From Incurvaria masculella (taxonomy: Eukaryota; Arthropoda; Insecta; Lepidoptera; Incurvariidae), in contig OX335650.1 in assembly GCA_946894095.1 (NCBI GenBank), positions 21,798,001 through 21,862,000 of the forward strand: DNA of 64,000 nt, read 5' to 3'. The notes beneath the pieces are model-generated. The model was not told the origin of the DNA, did not search any database, and was given only the letters and a program-made list of their open reading frames with translations. Below, one piece after another: positions 43,367 to 53,624 of the stretch (position 1 is the first letter of the stretch; each line of letters starts with the position of its first letter). A program made the translations under genes and the position numbers.

Positions 43367-43669
43367 TAGGGTTCCGTACCCAAAGGGTGAAAACGGAGCC
43401 CTATTACTAAGCCTCCGCTGTCCGTCCGTCCGTCCGTCCGTCCCTCTGTCCGTCTGTCACAGGCTTTATCTCAGTAACCGTAACAGGTAGACAGCTGAAA
43501 TTTTCACAGAGTGTGTATTTATTTTGCCGCAACAACGCTACAAAGGTAAGATTAAGAATAATTAAAATTAAAGGGAGCCCCATACAAAAAACGAGTTTAT
43601 TTTGTTTTTTTTTTACGATGGCACGGAACCCTTCGTGTTCCAGTCCGACTCGCACTTGGCCGGTTTTTT
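43367..43669 (+). repeat. GGTTCCGTA dispersed repeat, complete copy
   Basis: It spans AGGGTTCCGTACCCAAAGG to CACTTGGCCGGTTTTTT. A (GTCC)n run at about 43417-43442 sits within, and TGCACGGAACCC-type sequence inverts the start. This is the longest copy in the window. Confidence 0.85.
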
Positions 43670-44965
43670 AATCAATTTATTCCTAACTGCATGTTTGAAA
43701 CTTTTGCCAGTTAATTCCTTAATATTTTCAGGTAAAGGATTGTAGAACCTTATAATATTACATAAAAAGCTTTTAGACATTTTAGCAAGTCTGCGCTGGG
43801 GGTTTGCAGTGTTGTTTCTATCTCGAGTGGTATACAATTTGAGTTTAGCTGCGTCTCAAAAATGTGTTTTCGAGCGTAGATAATGTTGCTGTTAATATAG
43901 AGACTCGACATAGTCATGATTCCCGCCTTAGCAAAGTGGTTTCTACAAGATTCAAGAGAATGAAGAGCTAAAAGCTTTCGAAGTGCCTTTTTTGCAATAT
44001 GAAAATCCTCTCTGATGATGCAGAGTTTCCCCAGAAAGTAATACCATAGTTCATAATGCAGTGAAAATATGAGTGTAGCGACCTTGCGCCCTCTACTGAG
44101 AGCTGCTAGTTTCGCATGCCACAAATGCGACCAACAGATACAATAGAGCTAGTTAACATGGCGGGCGCTAGGTGGCGCTACCAGCCTGAAGTCTATATCG
44201 CACTAACGAAGTTTCCCAGCGAGATAACACATATACAACATTCAAATCACGACTAGCGGAGAGCAGCTGCGCAGCCGTGGGTCTCAAGACCTGACCCACC
44301 TTTTCATCTCTCCACATGAGTAATAAACTAGTTTGGCTGTATTTAATCCCCATAATGGTCATATTCTGCCTATAGCATATACTGCAGAGCTATGTTGAGA
44401 GGAAATCGTATCTATATGATCTTCCCATTTTAATTTGCTGTCAACATTAAGACCAAGAAATTTAATATGGTTAACAAATTATATTTTATTCCCATCAACA
44501 ACAATATTTACGGGTACGTTTAGTTGAGGTCTTAAAGAAAACATTTCAATTTTTGTCTTACTAATATTGAGTAGGAGATTATTAGCTGAAAACCCATTTA
44601 TTCAGGGCTAGAAGTGCATTTTTTGTTTTGTCAACGATGTCTTCAAGGGATTTACTTTTTAATATTAATGACGCATCATCAGCAAAGATCACTATATTTC
44701 CATAGTTAGTAACGCAACCAGTCATTGACTTAAAAAGAAACAGGAATGGGCCCAGGATAGAGCCCTGGGGGACTCCAATATCACATGGTTTATAATCAGA
44801 TTGAGCACCATTGACTTCAGTTAAATGTAGTCTTGATGATATATACGATTTGAGTAACTTAAGTGCATTACCAGATATTCCGTTGTGGGCAAGCTTATTT
44901 GATAACAATGTATGGTCAACGCAGTCGAAGGCTTTTAATAGATCAAATTAAATACCAAAAGTTTT
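43670..44965 (-). pseudogene. LINE reverse transcriptase fragment, minus strand
   Basis: 44965-44582 encodes RT motifs in one frame (SNKLAHNGISGNALKLLKSY, IGVPQGSILGPFLF, and the catalytic IFADDASLI). 44570-44400 continues in another frame (LNISKTKIEMFSLRPQL, KFLGLNVDSKLKWEDHI). 44060-43900 encodes YELWYYFLGKLC and LLALHSLESCR, and 43837-43690 ends with RFYNPLPENIKEL. This is the order of a jockey-superfamily RT from the finger-palm boundary to the C-terminus. Frameshifts, stops and a solo LTR at 44074-44316 make it dead. It interrupts the 145-bp tandem array together with the flanking repeats. Confidence 0.8.
44074..44316. mobile_element. Solo LTR-like insertion, 243 bp, with 4-bp target duplication
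   Basis: The segment starts TGTAGCGACC and ends CTCTCCACA, so it has 5'-TG...CA-3' termini on either strand. TGAG flanks it at 44070-44073 and 44317-44320. It splits the RT fragment exactly between a segment ending in a TAKLVYYS-like run and the FSLHYELWYYFLG segment, so its removal joins two adjacent parts of the domain. A solo LTR of a Gypsy or BEL-type retrotransposon is the simplest reading. No internal sequence remains. Confidence 0.7.
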
Positions 44966-45084
44966 GAAATGTTTATCGAGTTAATGCAACACAGTGGAGA
45001 ATAGGTCTGCAATAGCATCATCCTTTCATAGCTTGAAATCTAAATTGGCTTTTGTTTAGTATACCGTGCCTACTTACAAACCTC

Positions 45085-45560
45085 AACAGTTGATCTGCTG
45101 GTACTTTAGCGTGAGTTCTGGTTATATTTTGTATTCCAAGAAGTACCCTCATTACTGATCTATAGAAAACTGAAGAGTTCTAGCCGGCAAGAAATTAGGA
45201 AAATTGGCAAATATATTTTTCGACTTTTAATGCTCTGCTGGTACTTTAGCGTGAGTTCGGGCTATATTTTGTGTTTCAAGTAGTAGCCTCGTTGCTGATC
45301 TATGGAAAAATTTAGAGTTCTAGCCTGCGAGAAAATGGGAAAATTGGCAAAAGTTTTTTTTTTAATTTCAATTATTAAATTATGGCACTTAAGCGTGAGT
45401 TCTGGCTTTATTTTGTATCCCAAGTTGTAGCCATGTTACTGTTTTACGGAAAACTGAAGAGTTCTAGCCTGCAAGAAATGAGGAGAATTGGCAAACATAT
45501 TTTTCGACTTTCCACTATTCTACTATATTTTGCTGGCACTAGCGTGAGTTCTGGATAATA
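45085..45560. repeat. 145-bp tandem repeat, right part, four units
   Basis: Units with GCTGGTACTTTAGCGTGAG or variants start near 45093, 45235, 45380 and 45530, each with AAACTGAAGAGTTCTAGCC and GAAAATTGGCAAA. It is the same array as 42868-43075. The last unit is partial. Confidence 0.75.
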
Positions 45561-45589
45561 AAAGTTAAAGTTGGGGGTAAAACCTGATT

Positions 45590-45663
45590 TTTTGGTGTTA
45601 AATATTGTACGATGGTACAGGACCCTTCGTATGCGAGTCCGACTCGCACTTGGCCGGTTTTTT
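45590..45663 (+). repeat. GGTTCCGTA repeat, right-end fragment
   Basis: It carries GATGGTACAGGACCCTTCG and ACTCGCACTTGGCCGGTTTT, the right terminus of the family only. Confidence 0.7.
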
Positions 45664-46305
45664 GTTTTTCTTAGGCGGTTTTTTATCTTTAATTTTTTTG
45701 GTGGGATATTATATTTTCTATGGCACCTGTGATTGCCCTTTACAATTTCCAGGCTCCATTGGCATGACGTGTTGGGCATACTGAATCGTAGCTCTTAATT
45801 GTACTGGCCCGCAGGGTTTTGCAGATTGATGTTGTGGCTGTTTACGTTTGTGAATAAACTTTTCAGCCCTGCGCGGCGGAGGCCACGCTGACTTAGTTAA
45901 GAAAAGGCGAGTCCCGCGGCGCTGAAGGTTGCGGCGGAGGTGGCGGAGGGTGCGGAGGGTGCGGAGGGGGTGGAGGGGGTGGTGCGGACTTCTCACTAAC
46001 ATCAGGTGTGGGGATCAGGAGTGAGCGCCCTTCACTTTTGTAACTGTTTTACTGTGGGGTGAGCTTAACCTGTTTAACTCATGGATTGTATTTACTTTTG
46101 TAAATTTTCAATTCAAACAGGTATATCAGGGTGAATTTGTATGCAATCGAGACCTTTGACCGAGTTAACATCAAACTTAAAATCCTTAAAATAATTCAGT
46201 GAGAATGAGAATTCACCATCCAATGAGCACACTCATATATGTTTAAATAAAATTAAAACGTTTACTATGTTGACATAAATATTAAAAATATGATTAATTC
46301 TTTAT
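45664..46305. other. Unassigned, with a GGAGGGTGC simple repeat
   Basis: 45925-45985 is a G-rich degenerate tandem (GGCGGAGGGTGCGGAGGGTG). Read on minus it would encode a Pro-rich run. A host exon is conceivable, but no splice pair or homology supports it. Confidence 0.35.
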
Positions 46306-47430
46306 TTAAGTAAAAATAAAATATTTCTAAATAAAAACAGGACCGCCTTAAAAAAACACACACCGGAACTAAAAAGCAAAAAATAATTGGTTGCTTTGAA
46401 TTTTTGTACGATAAGCTATTTTTGATACCCAACTAATTATACACAATTTATTAATTTTAATCATCTTTTGAAGTCGCTGCCTTGGGTAGAGTTCGCTCCG
46501 CACGCTGACCGAACAGACACTATTTCAGTCGAACGCCCCGAAGTCTACGAGAGCGTAAGCAACCTGGGTCAGCAATGATTGGTTCCAGAGCATTTTAAGC
46601 GACCGCTCGTCTAACTAGAGATAACCCTAAGCGTTGGTTTACGTGCAAGCGGTTGAAACCGGTAGGCGTAGACGATGGCTGATATTTATACAGCGCAGCA
46701 TATTGAAATGGGGTTTCAACGATTAATAGTACTTTCGGCTTTAAAAAGGCGCACGCTGCGCTGCTCTGTGGATTGTTGCGTCCTTCGACACCATTGACGA
46801 TTTCTGCCGAGCGCGGGCAAGCCGATGGATGCGATGACGTACCTATAGTACGAGAGCGGACCGTAGTCAACCCTACGTCATCGAGTAACAACATGGGACC
46901 CGTTTGTGGTTGTGCGGATTAGAATAGGCTTCCTAAAAATACTAGGTTGCCTGACCCAAACCTGGAACGTTTTGTGCAGTAGGTAATATTAAATCACTTT
47001 TTTGGTAGAATTTAACGTCATCGAGTAACAACATGAGACCTAGCACAATCGGTAAAGGTCATCAAGAAAAGCTAAAAAAAAGTAGGTTGGCTCGTCCTAC
47101 CCTGGCACGTTCTGAGGTTGGCCGGTTTTAAAATGTCGAAAAATAAAAAAAAATACGTCATCGAGTAACAAGATGACAATACCACCATTCGATAGTCCTA
47201 TGAACATACTTCATAAAAAAATTAGGTTGGCTGCCCTCAGCCTGGCACGTTTTCTACGCGGCCATGTTGAACGTCGGATGCGCCCAGTTCTTATATTCAT
47301 CAATTGTTAAATTAATATAACAGTTTTGTGATATGTATATCTATACACCGGTGATGTTTTTATTGATCTGAACTCACCTTAGATAGGTAAAAAAAAAACA
47401 AAATGAAATATTTGTGATATATTGATAGTT
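46306..47430 (+). repeat. Left arm of a 9.5-kb inverted-repeat composite
   Basis: Two blocks match the right arm in inverse orientation: 46306-46492 (against 55700-55892) and 46845-47430 (against 54555-55140), at roughly 90 percent identity or better by eye. The middle 46493-46844 has no partner. The inner block contains three diverged repeats of about 140 bp, each with ACGTCATCGAGTAACA and a CCTGGCACGTT-like end, at about 46873, 47010 and 47155. The outer block (GGAACTAAAAAGCAAAAAAT) resembles the hairpin arm of the GAAGTCGG family. Confidence 0.85.
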
Positions 47431-47639
47431 TGGGTGCAATGGTTGCAAAAAAAATCATTTCAACAAATATTTTTCTTCTGTCGCGCAAGATACAACTAAA
47501 TACATCCAATAAATTGTAAATCTCGCATTAGAGCAACTCAAAATATTTTTACCACGCAATAAGAAGTCTGTCACTTTTGAATCTGTTAGCTGTTCTGAGA
47601 TTCAAAAAGTAACAGAGACCTTAAGTCCAAAGGACCGCA

Positions 47640-48480
47640 AGGTTTATGGAACATATCTACTAATCTGTTAAAGTCCATATGGGGCAGTATTATAGAACCT
47701 CTTAGAATTGTATTTAAGATGGCACATTTCCAGACTTATTAAAAATTACTAGGGTAATACCATTGCTTAAAAAGGGATCTCATAATGATGTTGAAAATTA
47801 TCGGCCTGTGTCCTTACATTCACAGTGTTATTAATTATAATCAATTCGGATTTCGTAAGTGTAGGTCAACAGGAGATGCCATTGCCTTGATGTTAATATC
47901 TATTTTAACTTCTCTAGTTAAATCTATGAGCACCTACGGCATTTTCTGTGATGTATCAAAAGCTTTTGACTGTGTAGATCACAAAATACTTCCAGGAAAA
48001 CTAGAACACTTATGGAGTTAGGGAAAATAAATGAGGTATTTGTAAATTATATATATTAAATAGAAAACAAAATTGAGAAGTAAACGGTACTAAGTCTGAT
48101 GTAGAATCAATCACTATGGGTATACCGCAGGGTTCAGTTCTAAGACCGTGGTTTTATATGTTGTAATAAATGATATTTCAAGCTGCATCGCAACAGATAA
48201 TGATATGATTTTATTTGTGGATGACAAATCATCAATTTCAAAAAATCGTATATCAGAACTACGGGAGTCCTTTATACAAGCTATGAACTCACTTAAATTA
48301 TGGTGTGAAGCCAATAACCTACTATTAAATGACAGTAAAACGAGTTTAATGCACTGGGGACCCAAATACGTAATGTGAATTGTGATGTATTAAATACAGC
48401 AAATGATCTATCTTCAGCTATAACTAAAGAAATAACCTTACTTGTGATACTTTTGGGGTTACCGTGGTCGTTAAATATAT
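47640..48480 (+). pseudogene. Degenerate jockey-like LINE reverse transcriptase
   Basis: Fragments in several frames follow RT order: VIPLLKKGSHNDVENYRPVS (about 47757-47815), FGFRKCRSTGDAI (47845-47885), FCDVSKAFDCVDHKI (47944-47990), a GIPQGSVL-like segment (about 48120), ILFVDDKSSI in the position of the catalytic box (48211-48240) and NNLLLNDSKTSLMHWG. Stops and frameshifts are frequent. The Asp pair survives as VDD. It abuts the Penelope-like terminal sequence at 48484. Confidence 0.75.
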
Positions 48481-48483
48481 TTG

Positions 48484-48600
48484 AAAATTATTATGGCTTT
48501 TCACGCGGCGGGAGGAGACATTCGCCGACGTATCGAGCTGATCGTTCCGCCCGTTGTCAAGGAGGTTGTCGGCCACGTTCATACGCAGCAGACGACTGAC
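48484..48600 (-). repeat. Penelope-type terminal repeat fragment
   Basis: It starts TTTTCACGCGGCGGGAGGAG and contains ACGTATCGAGCTGATCG and TGTCAAGGAGG. The block at 55465-55592 is closely similar. Such ACGTTTCGAGC...TCAAGG cassettes are typical of Penelope-like element terminal repeats, where the minus strand can carry hammerhead-type motifs; this copy is degenerate in the core. Confidence 0.6.
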
Positions 48601-48639
48601 AACTAGGCTCGCCGTGGTCGTAAGTCATAGGTGTGGGTC

Positions 48640-49540
48640 GAGGTGGTAGCGGAAATGCGGTGGTAGCGCTTCTACGGTCTTCCTAAAATTCACAAAGACA
48701 GGAACCCCCTTAGACCAATAGTCAGCCAGATAAATGCTCCTACCTACCTCCTCGCTAAACATGTCGCCTCAATATTTAAACCCCTGTCTGGCAAGACGTC
48801 GTCCTACGTTAAAGATTCGGCCCATTTTGTGGAATTGTTGTATACAGTGAAGTTGGCATGCATGGATCTATTAGTGAGCTTTGACGTCGAGTCGCTGTAT
48901 ACAGACGTACCAGTCCAAGAGTCCCTCGAAATCATCAGAAACTTAGTCATCAGCAACGACATCGACACTGAGTGCGTCAAGCTACTGCCATATTGTCTCA
49001 CTACGACATACTTTCTGTGGCAAGGACAATACTACATCCAGCGAGAAGGTGTAGCAATGGGATCACCAGTGACACCAGTGGTGGCAAACCTTTTCATGGA
49101 ACCGCTGGAACACAGCATATTGCAAACTTCACCTCTTAAGTCAATTTTTTGGGTACGGTACGTGGAGGACGTGATTTCAATCTGGTCACATGGTCGCCAA
49201 TCACTCGACGCTTTCATCTCTCATCTTAATTAGGTTCACACAAATTTAAAATATAAAGTAGATTGTGAGAAGGTAGGCACTTTGGCGTTCTTGGAAGTAC
49301 TTGTTGCTCGACGATTGGATGGAATCCTAAGCCACACAGTGTACCGCAAGCCGACACACACAAATCGTTGTCTACAAGCTACTTCGCATCATGCTCATTT
49401 TGGTGCATTTGTGTGGGTGCATTTGGAATCGGTCGCAAGAGAATTGAGACTCAGAGCACAGCGGTTGTGTGACAAGGACCATATCTTCACCGAAATGGAC
49501 CCTGTGCTTCGAGAACATGGGTACAATTTTCGCAATGTCG
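48640..49540 (+). pseudogene. Penelope-like element reverse transcriptase, defective
   Basis: From 48670 the plus strand encodes FYGLPKIHKDRNPLRPIVS, then LVSFDVESLYTDVPV, REGVAMGSPVTPVVANLFME, FWVRYVEDVISIW, and after a stop at 49231-49233, FLEVLVARRLDG and YRKPTHTNRCLQA. These are the diagnostic motifs of Penelope-like reverse transcriptases, a group distinct from LINE and LTR enzymes. The catalytic YVDD reads YVED here (around 49159-49170), which should abolish polymerisation. The N-terminal part and any GIY-YIG endonuclease are not visible; 49440-49540 may be the start of the linker after the RT. It ends where an inverted RTE fragment begins. Confidence 0.85.
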
Positions 49541-50423
49541 GTTAGTCAGTCAGCGTGTTTGCGTCCACTGCTGGACATACGCCTCTCCAATCCTTCTCCA
49601 GTCCTCCCGGCCCTCAGCGGTACGGAACCACTGCTTTCCGCCGACGCACTTGTCTCATCTTCCCACCTGGCGAGTGGTCTTCCCACACTCCGTTTGCCTG
49701 TTCACGGCCGCCAGTGTAGGACACGGTAACTCCAACGGTCGTCGTCTCTTCGGCTGACGTGACCAGCCCACTGCTATTTGAGCTTAGCCACCCGGTGTGC
49801 AATATCGACTACTTTGGTACGTCGGCGGATTGCCTCTTTACGTACCATATCCCGTAGCGATATTCCCAGCATGGTTCGCTCTATTGCTCGCTGGGCAACT
49901 TTTCACCTTTGGACAACGGCGACCGTCAGAGTCCACGTTTCACACCCGTACGTCATGTCATAACCGGAAGGACGCACTGGTCATATGTTCGGGTCTTTAA
50001 ATTTCTACGGAAGGTCAGACCTTAGAGCGAATTTAAGCTTTCCGAAGGCAGCCCAACCCAGTTGAATCCGTCGCTCAACCTCCAAAGACAGTCCTTGTAT
50101 ACGAAGCCGCAGGATTTGACCGAGATATACGTACTCTTCAACCTGTTCGATCACTTCTACGTCGATAACGATTGGTCCTCCCGTCATACCCTCAGTCGCC
50201 ATGACCATGGTTTTATCCCGGTTCATCTTCAGACCTACCTTTATCGATGCTTTATAAAGGTCTTCCAGCATGGTTTAAAGCTGAACTCGGGAATTTTACA
50301 GAAGAACAATATGATCGGCGTAGCGAAGATGACTGAGGAAAATATTCACTTACGTTGATACCCATGTTTTCCCATTCAAGCGTCTTGAACACATATTCCG
50401 ATGCGTTTGTGAAGAGCTTGGGT
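49541..50423 (-). pseudogene. RTE-clade retrotransposon, RT C-terminus and 3' end, minus strand
   Basis: Minus-strand frames encode MLEDLYKASIKVGLKMNRDK, VEEYVYLGQILRL and VERRIQLGWAAFGKLK, then in shifted frames a tail with segments such as NEAIRRRTK-like words and a GDARHRLVGRPP-like block. These are signatures of RTE elements. The 3' end runs to GCTGACTGACTAAC at 49541. Upstream it reaches the RT palm region at 50390-50423, where a LINE has been inserted. Frames are broken. Confidence 0.8.
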
Positions 50424-51569
50424 TAGAAAATGTGGGGGAGATAGTAACGTAAATATAAGATATAAAAACAGAACAAATGGAATTATCGATAACTCTGTAT
50501 CACGATTATTTGAAACCGATTACGGAGTACCTCAAGGCTCAATCATGGCACCAATGCTGTTTATTATTTTTATTAATGACATTGCAAAAGACACTATGCT
50601 GGTACTTCTCGCGAAAACCATAGTAATTTACGCTGACGACGCAAATGTAATTGTTACTAATAAAAGTATTGAAACACTCCTTACAAAAACAACAAAAATA
50701 ATTGAGGAGTTGGGTAAATGGTTCGCAGCAAATGGGTTAATGTTAAATAGTGCTAAAACACACTGTGTACATTTTAAGATGAAAAATATTAAACATGAAG
50801 TGAATGATGAGATGTTTATCGAATATAACGGTGAAGTCATAACGTTTGCAACATCTACTATATTCTTAGGCTTCACGTTGGATCAAAAGTTACGATGGGA
50901 CAAACACATTCAACATGTTTGTGATAAATTAACAAAAGCTTGTTATTGCCTCAGAACCCTGTCTAAATGCTGTGACTTGGATACCCTGAATAGTGCCTAC
51001 TTCGGTTATTTATACGCTGTCATGACCTATGGCATTGAGTTCTGGGGTTCTTCAGGGGAAGCGGTTTCAGTATTTAGACTACAAAAGAAAGCAATTCGGA
51101 TAATTACACACTCTAAATAGGACGCACTTGTTTGCACGCCTTTGTTTAAAAACCTAAAATTGCATACTATGTATGATGTGTACGTACAAAGAACTATTTT
51201 TTATGTGAGAAATTATCCGGAATCATATAATAATTTTAAACACGGATATTCGACGAGAAATAAAAATGTGATCCAGCAAGCTGCACACTCAATTTCAAAA
51301 TTTGAGAAGGGGGTCCACTTCAATAGTATTAATATCTTCAATAGTAGACTTGCGAGAAGAAACTAACATAAGATTTAAAAAGAAGTTAGGTACATGGTTG
51401 CTTGACCAAACTTTCTACGATTTAAGTTATTTTAATATTATTGTGTAAAACGACGAATTCACATGATTGGTATCAATATCATAATCTGTTATGCAAATTC
51501 TTAATATTGTAATGTAATCACTGCAAATAAAATATTTCGATTTGATATTTTTGATTTTATTTGATTTGA
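50424..51569 (+). mobile_element. 5'-truncated LINE nested in the RTE fragment
   Basis: The frame at 50465-51117 encodes YGVPQGSIMAPMLF, the catalytic IYADDANVI, LMLNSAKTHCVHF and ATSTIFLGFTLDQKLRWDKH. A stop at 51118 (TAG) is followed in frame by DALVCTPLFKNLKLHTMYDV and the C-terminus to 51367. The 3' UTR ends in a degenerate GATTT tail (51538-51569). The flanks rejoin as RTE sequence: 50409-50423 GTGAAGAGCTTGGGT and 51570 GATCACATCCCC are contiguous in the other RTE copy at 52725-52755. Confidence 0.82.
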
Positions 51570-51885
51570 GATCACATCCCCCTGCCTAACTCCTTTACCA
51601 AGAGGGATGGGTTGGGTATTTTAATAGAGCCTCACAGTCATCGTCGCGGACCGATACAGATTTCGGAGTACCTCGATGTAGCGGTGGTCGATTCTGCACC
51701 TCAGGAGGAAGTTTTCGACGGCCCATTTTTCAACTGAGTCGAACGCCTTCTCGTAGTCCACGAAGGCTACAAAGAGCGGCTACTCCTCCTTCTAGCTAGC
51801 TTAGCCACCCGGTGTCCAATATCGACTACTTTGGTACGTCGGCGGATTGCCTCGTTACGCACCATATCCCGTAGCGATATTCGCC
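51570..51885 (-). pseudogene. RTE retrotransposon, further minus-strand pieces
   Basis: 51570-51780 is the RT palm region inverse to 52510-52740. 51785-51885 is a separate piece from the C-terminal region, inverse-parallel to the block at 49780-49870 and out of natural order. At 51886 the orientation flips to a plus-strand RTE fragment. The rearrangement is clearly secondary. Confidence 0.75.
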
Positions 51886-53365
51886 AAGGGAACATGAAGT
51901 TGGTTGAGCGCGTTATAGAGGAAAATCGAGACAGTAAAGTGTTTTCCCGTGCCTTCTCTACCGGCGCTAACTAAATTTCAAAACTCGAGCGAGCGGATGA
52001 GGTTGTCACTGCAATAAAGACGGATATACTTGAGGCGGTGGTAAAAAATTATGACGAATTGTACTCCGCAGCAATGCATGCCCCGAGCCCAAGCAAACCA
52101 CTCGACTCTGATAGGCGTGCCCCGCTCACTAGATACTACACCGAGGATCTGCCGGAGATTAGTGTCTATGAGATAAAGGCTGTTTTGAAAGGACTAAAAT
52201 AACACAAGGCTCCAGATGAGGACGGGATAACGATGGAACTGCTAAAGTCTGGCAGGAGACCATCAGGAACTGCAAACACTGTGCAATGCAGTTCTCAAAA
52301 AAATAAGGCGAAGTTGAAGAACTATCGACCTATCTCACTTCTAAGCCACGTATACAAGGTCTTTTCATGAGTCATCACGAGTTGGCTGACACAGAGGCTG
52401 GATCAGTACCAGCCTCGTGAGCAAGCTGGGTTCAGGAAAGGATACGGCATAATGGATCACATATTTACTGTGAGACAAGTGGTGCAGAAGTGCGAGGATT
52501 ACAACAAGCCGCTCTTTGTAGCCTTCCACTTCTTTTCTAGTCCTTTACGAGAAGGCGTTCGACTCAGTTGAAAAATGGGCTGTCGAAAACTCCCTCCTGA
52601 GGTGTAGAATCGACCACCGTAGAATCGCATCGAGGCACTCCGAAATCTGTATCGGTCCGCGACGATGACTGTGAGGCTTCATTAAAATACCCAACCCATC
52701 CCTCTTGCTAAAGGCGTTAGGCAGGGGGATGTGATCCCACCCAAGCTCTTCACAAGCGCATCGGAATATGTGTTCAAGACGCTTGAATGGGACAACATGG
52801 GTATCAACGTTAATTAATATTTTCCTCAGTCATCTTCGCTTCGCCGATCACATTGTTCTTCTGTCAAATTCCCGAGTTCAGCTTCAAACAATGCTGGAAG
52901 ACCTTTATAAAGATAAGTAGTAGAAAGATAGGTAGATCTGAAGATGAACCGGGATAAAATCAAGGTCATGGCGACTGACGGTATGACGGGAGGACAAATT
53001 GTTATCTCGGTCAAATCCTGCGGCTTGGTATACAAAGACTGTCTTTGGAGGTTGAGCGACGGATTCAACTGGGTTGGGCTGCCTTCGGAAAGCTTAAATT
53101 CCAGTGCATCCTCCCGGTTATGAGTGGGCAGGTCACGTCAGCCGACGAGATGACGACCGTTAGAGTAACCGTGTCCTACACTGGCGGCCGTGGACAGGCA
53201 AACGGAGTGTGGGAAGACCACCCACCAGGTGGAAAGACGGCATCAAGTGCGTCGGGGAAAGCAGTGGGTCCGTCCCGCTGAGGGCCGGTAGGACTGGAGA
53301 AGGATTGGAGAGGCGTATGTCCCGCAGTGGTCGCAAACACGCTGACGGATTGACTGACTGTTCTC
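51886..53365 (+). pseudogene. RTE-clade retrotransposon fragment, plus strand
   Basis: Broken frames encode, in order, VERVIEENRDSKVFSRAF, RAPLTRYYTEDLPEISVYE, a YRPISLLSHVYKVF segment, QAGFRKGYGIMDHIFTV, KGVRQGDVIPPKLFTSA (usual Ser-to-Pro change) and RRIQLGWAAFGKL. It ends in the RTE 3' end GCTGACGGATTGACTGACT at about 53360. It is 5' truncated, lacking the endonuclease. Stops occur within the RT core and the AFDS region is disrupted near 52540. It overlaps in sequence, in inverse sense, with 49990-50423 and 51570-51780. Confidence 0.82.
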
Positions 53366-53624
53366 AAACCATTGTACTCTTATTTTTTTGTAGGTGGTAG
53401 CATTTAAAGGTTTAATATTATGTCGTTTTTTTTTGCTGTAAGAATAATAAGGTTTTGTAATTTGTCTCTTTGTTTACAGGTCACTATAGTAGTTCATGAC
53501 AAAAATAATAGTATAAATTCTGGATCTAACACTAGACTCATCAGAAGGACTAAATCGTACACAGGTTTTAAAATGTTTTCTTGTTGCCACTGGAGTATGC
53601 ATCGCTTTAAGGTCCTTTCTTCAA
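53366..53624. repeat. GGTGGTAGCATTTAAAG repeat, copy without TTAA MITE
   Basis: It shares ACCATTGTACTCTTA, TGTAGGTGGTAGCATTTAAA and GTTGCCACTGGAG with 33055-33136. CGCTTTAAGGTCC at about 53604-53616 is the unoccupied target of the MITE at 33137. It has its own extra 150 bp in the middle. Confidence 0.6.

Noticed and set aside
45718..46002. Minus-strand 94-codon frame with His/Arg/Pro-rich start
   Set aside because: It is driven by a G-rich simple repeat. No splice pair or recognisable domain.
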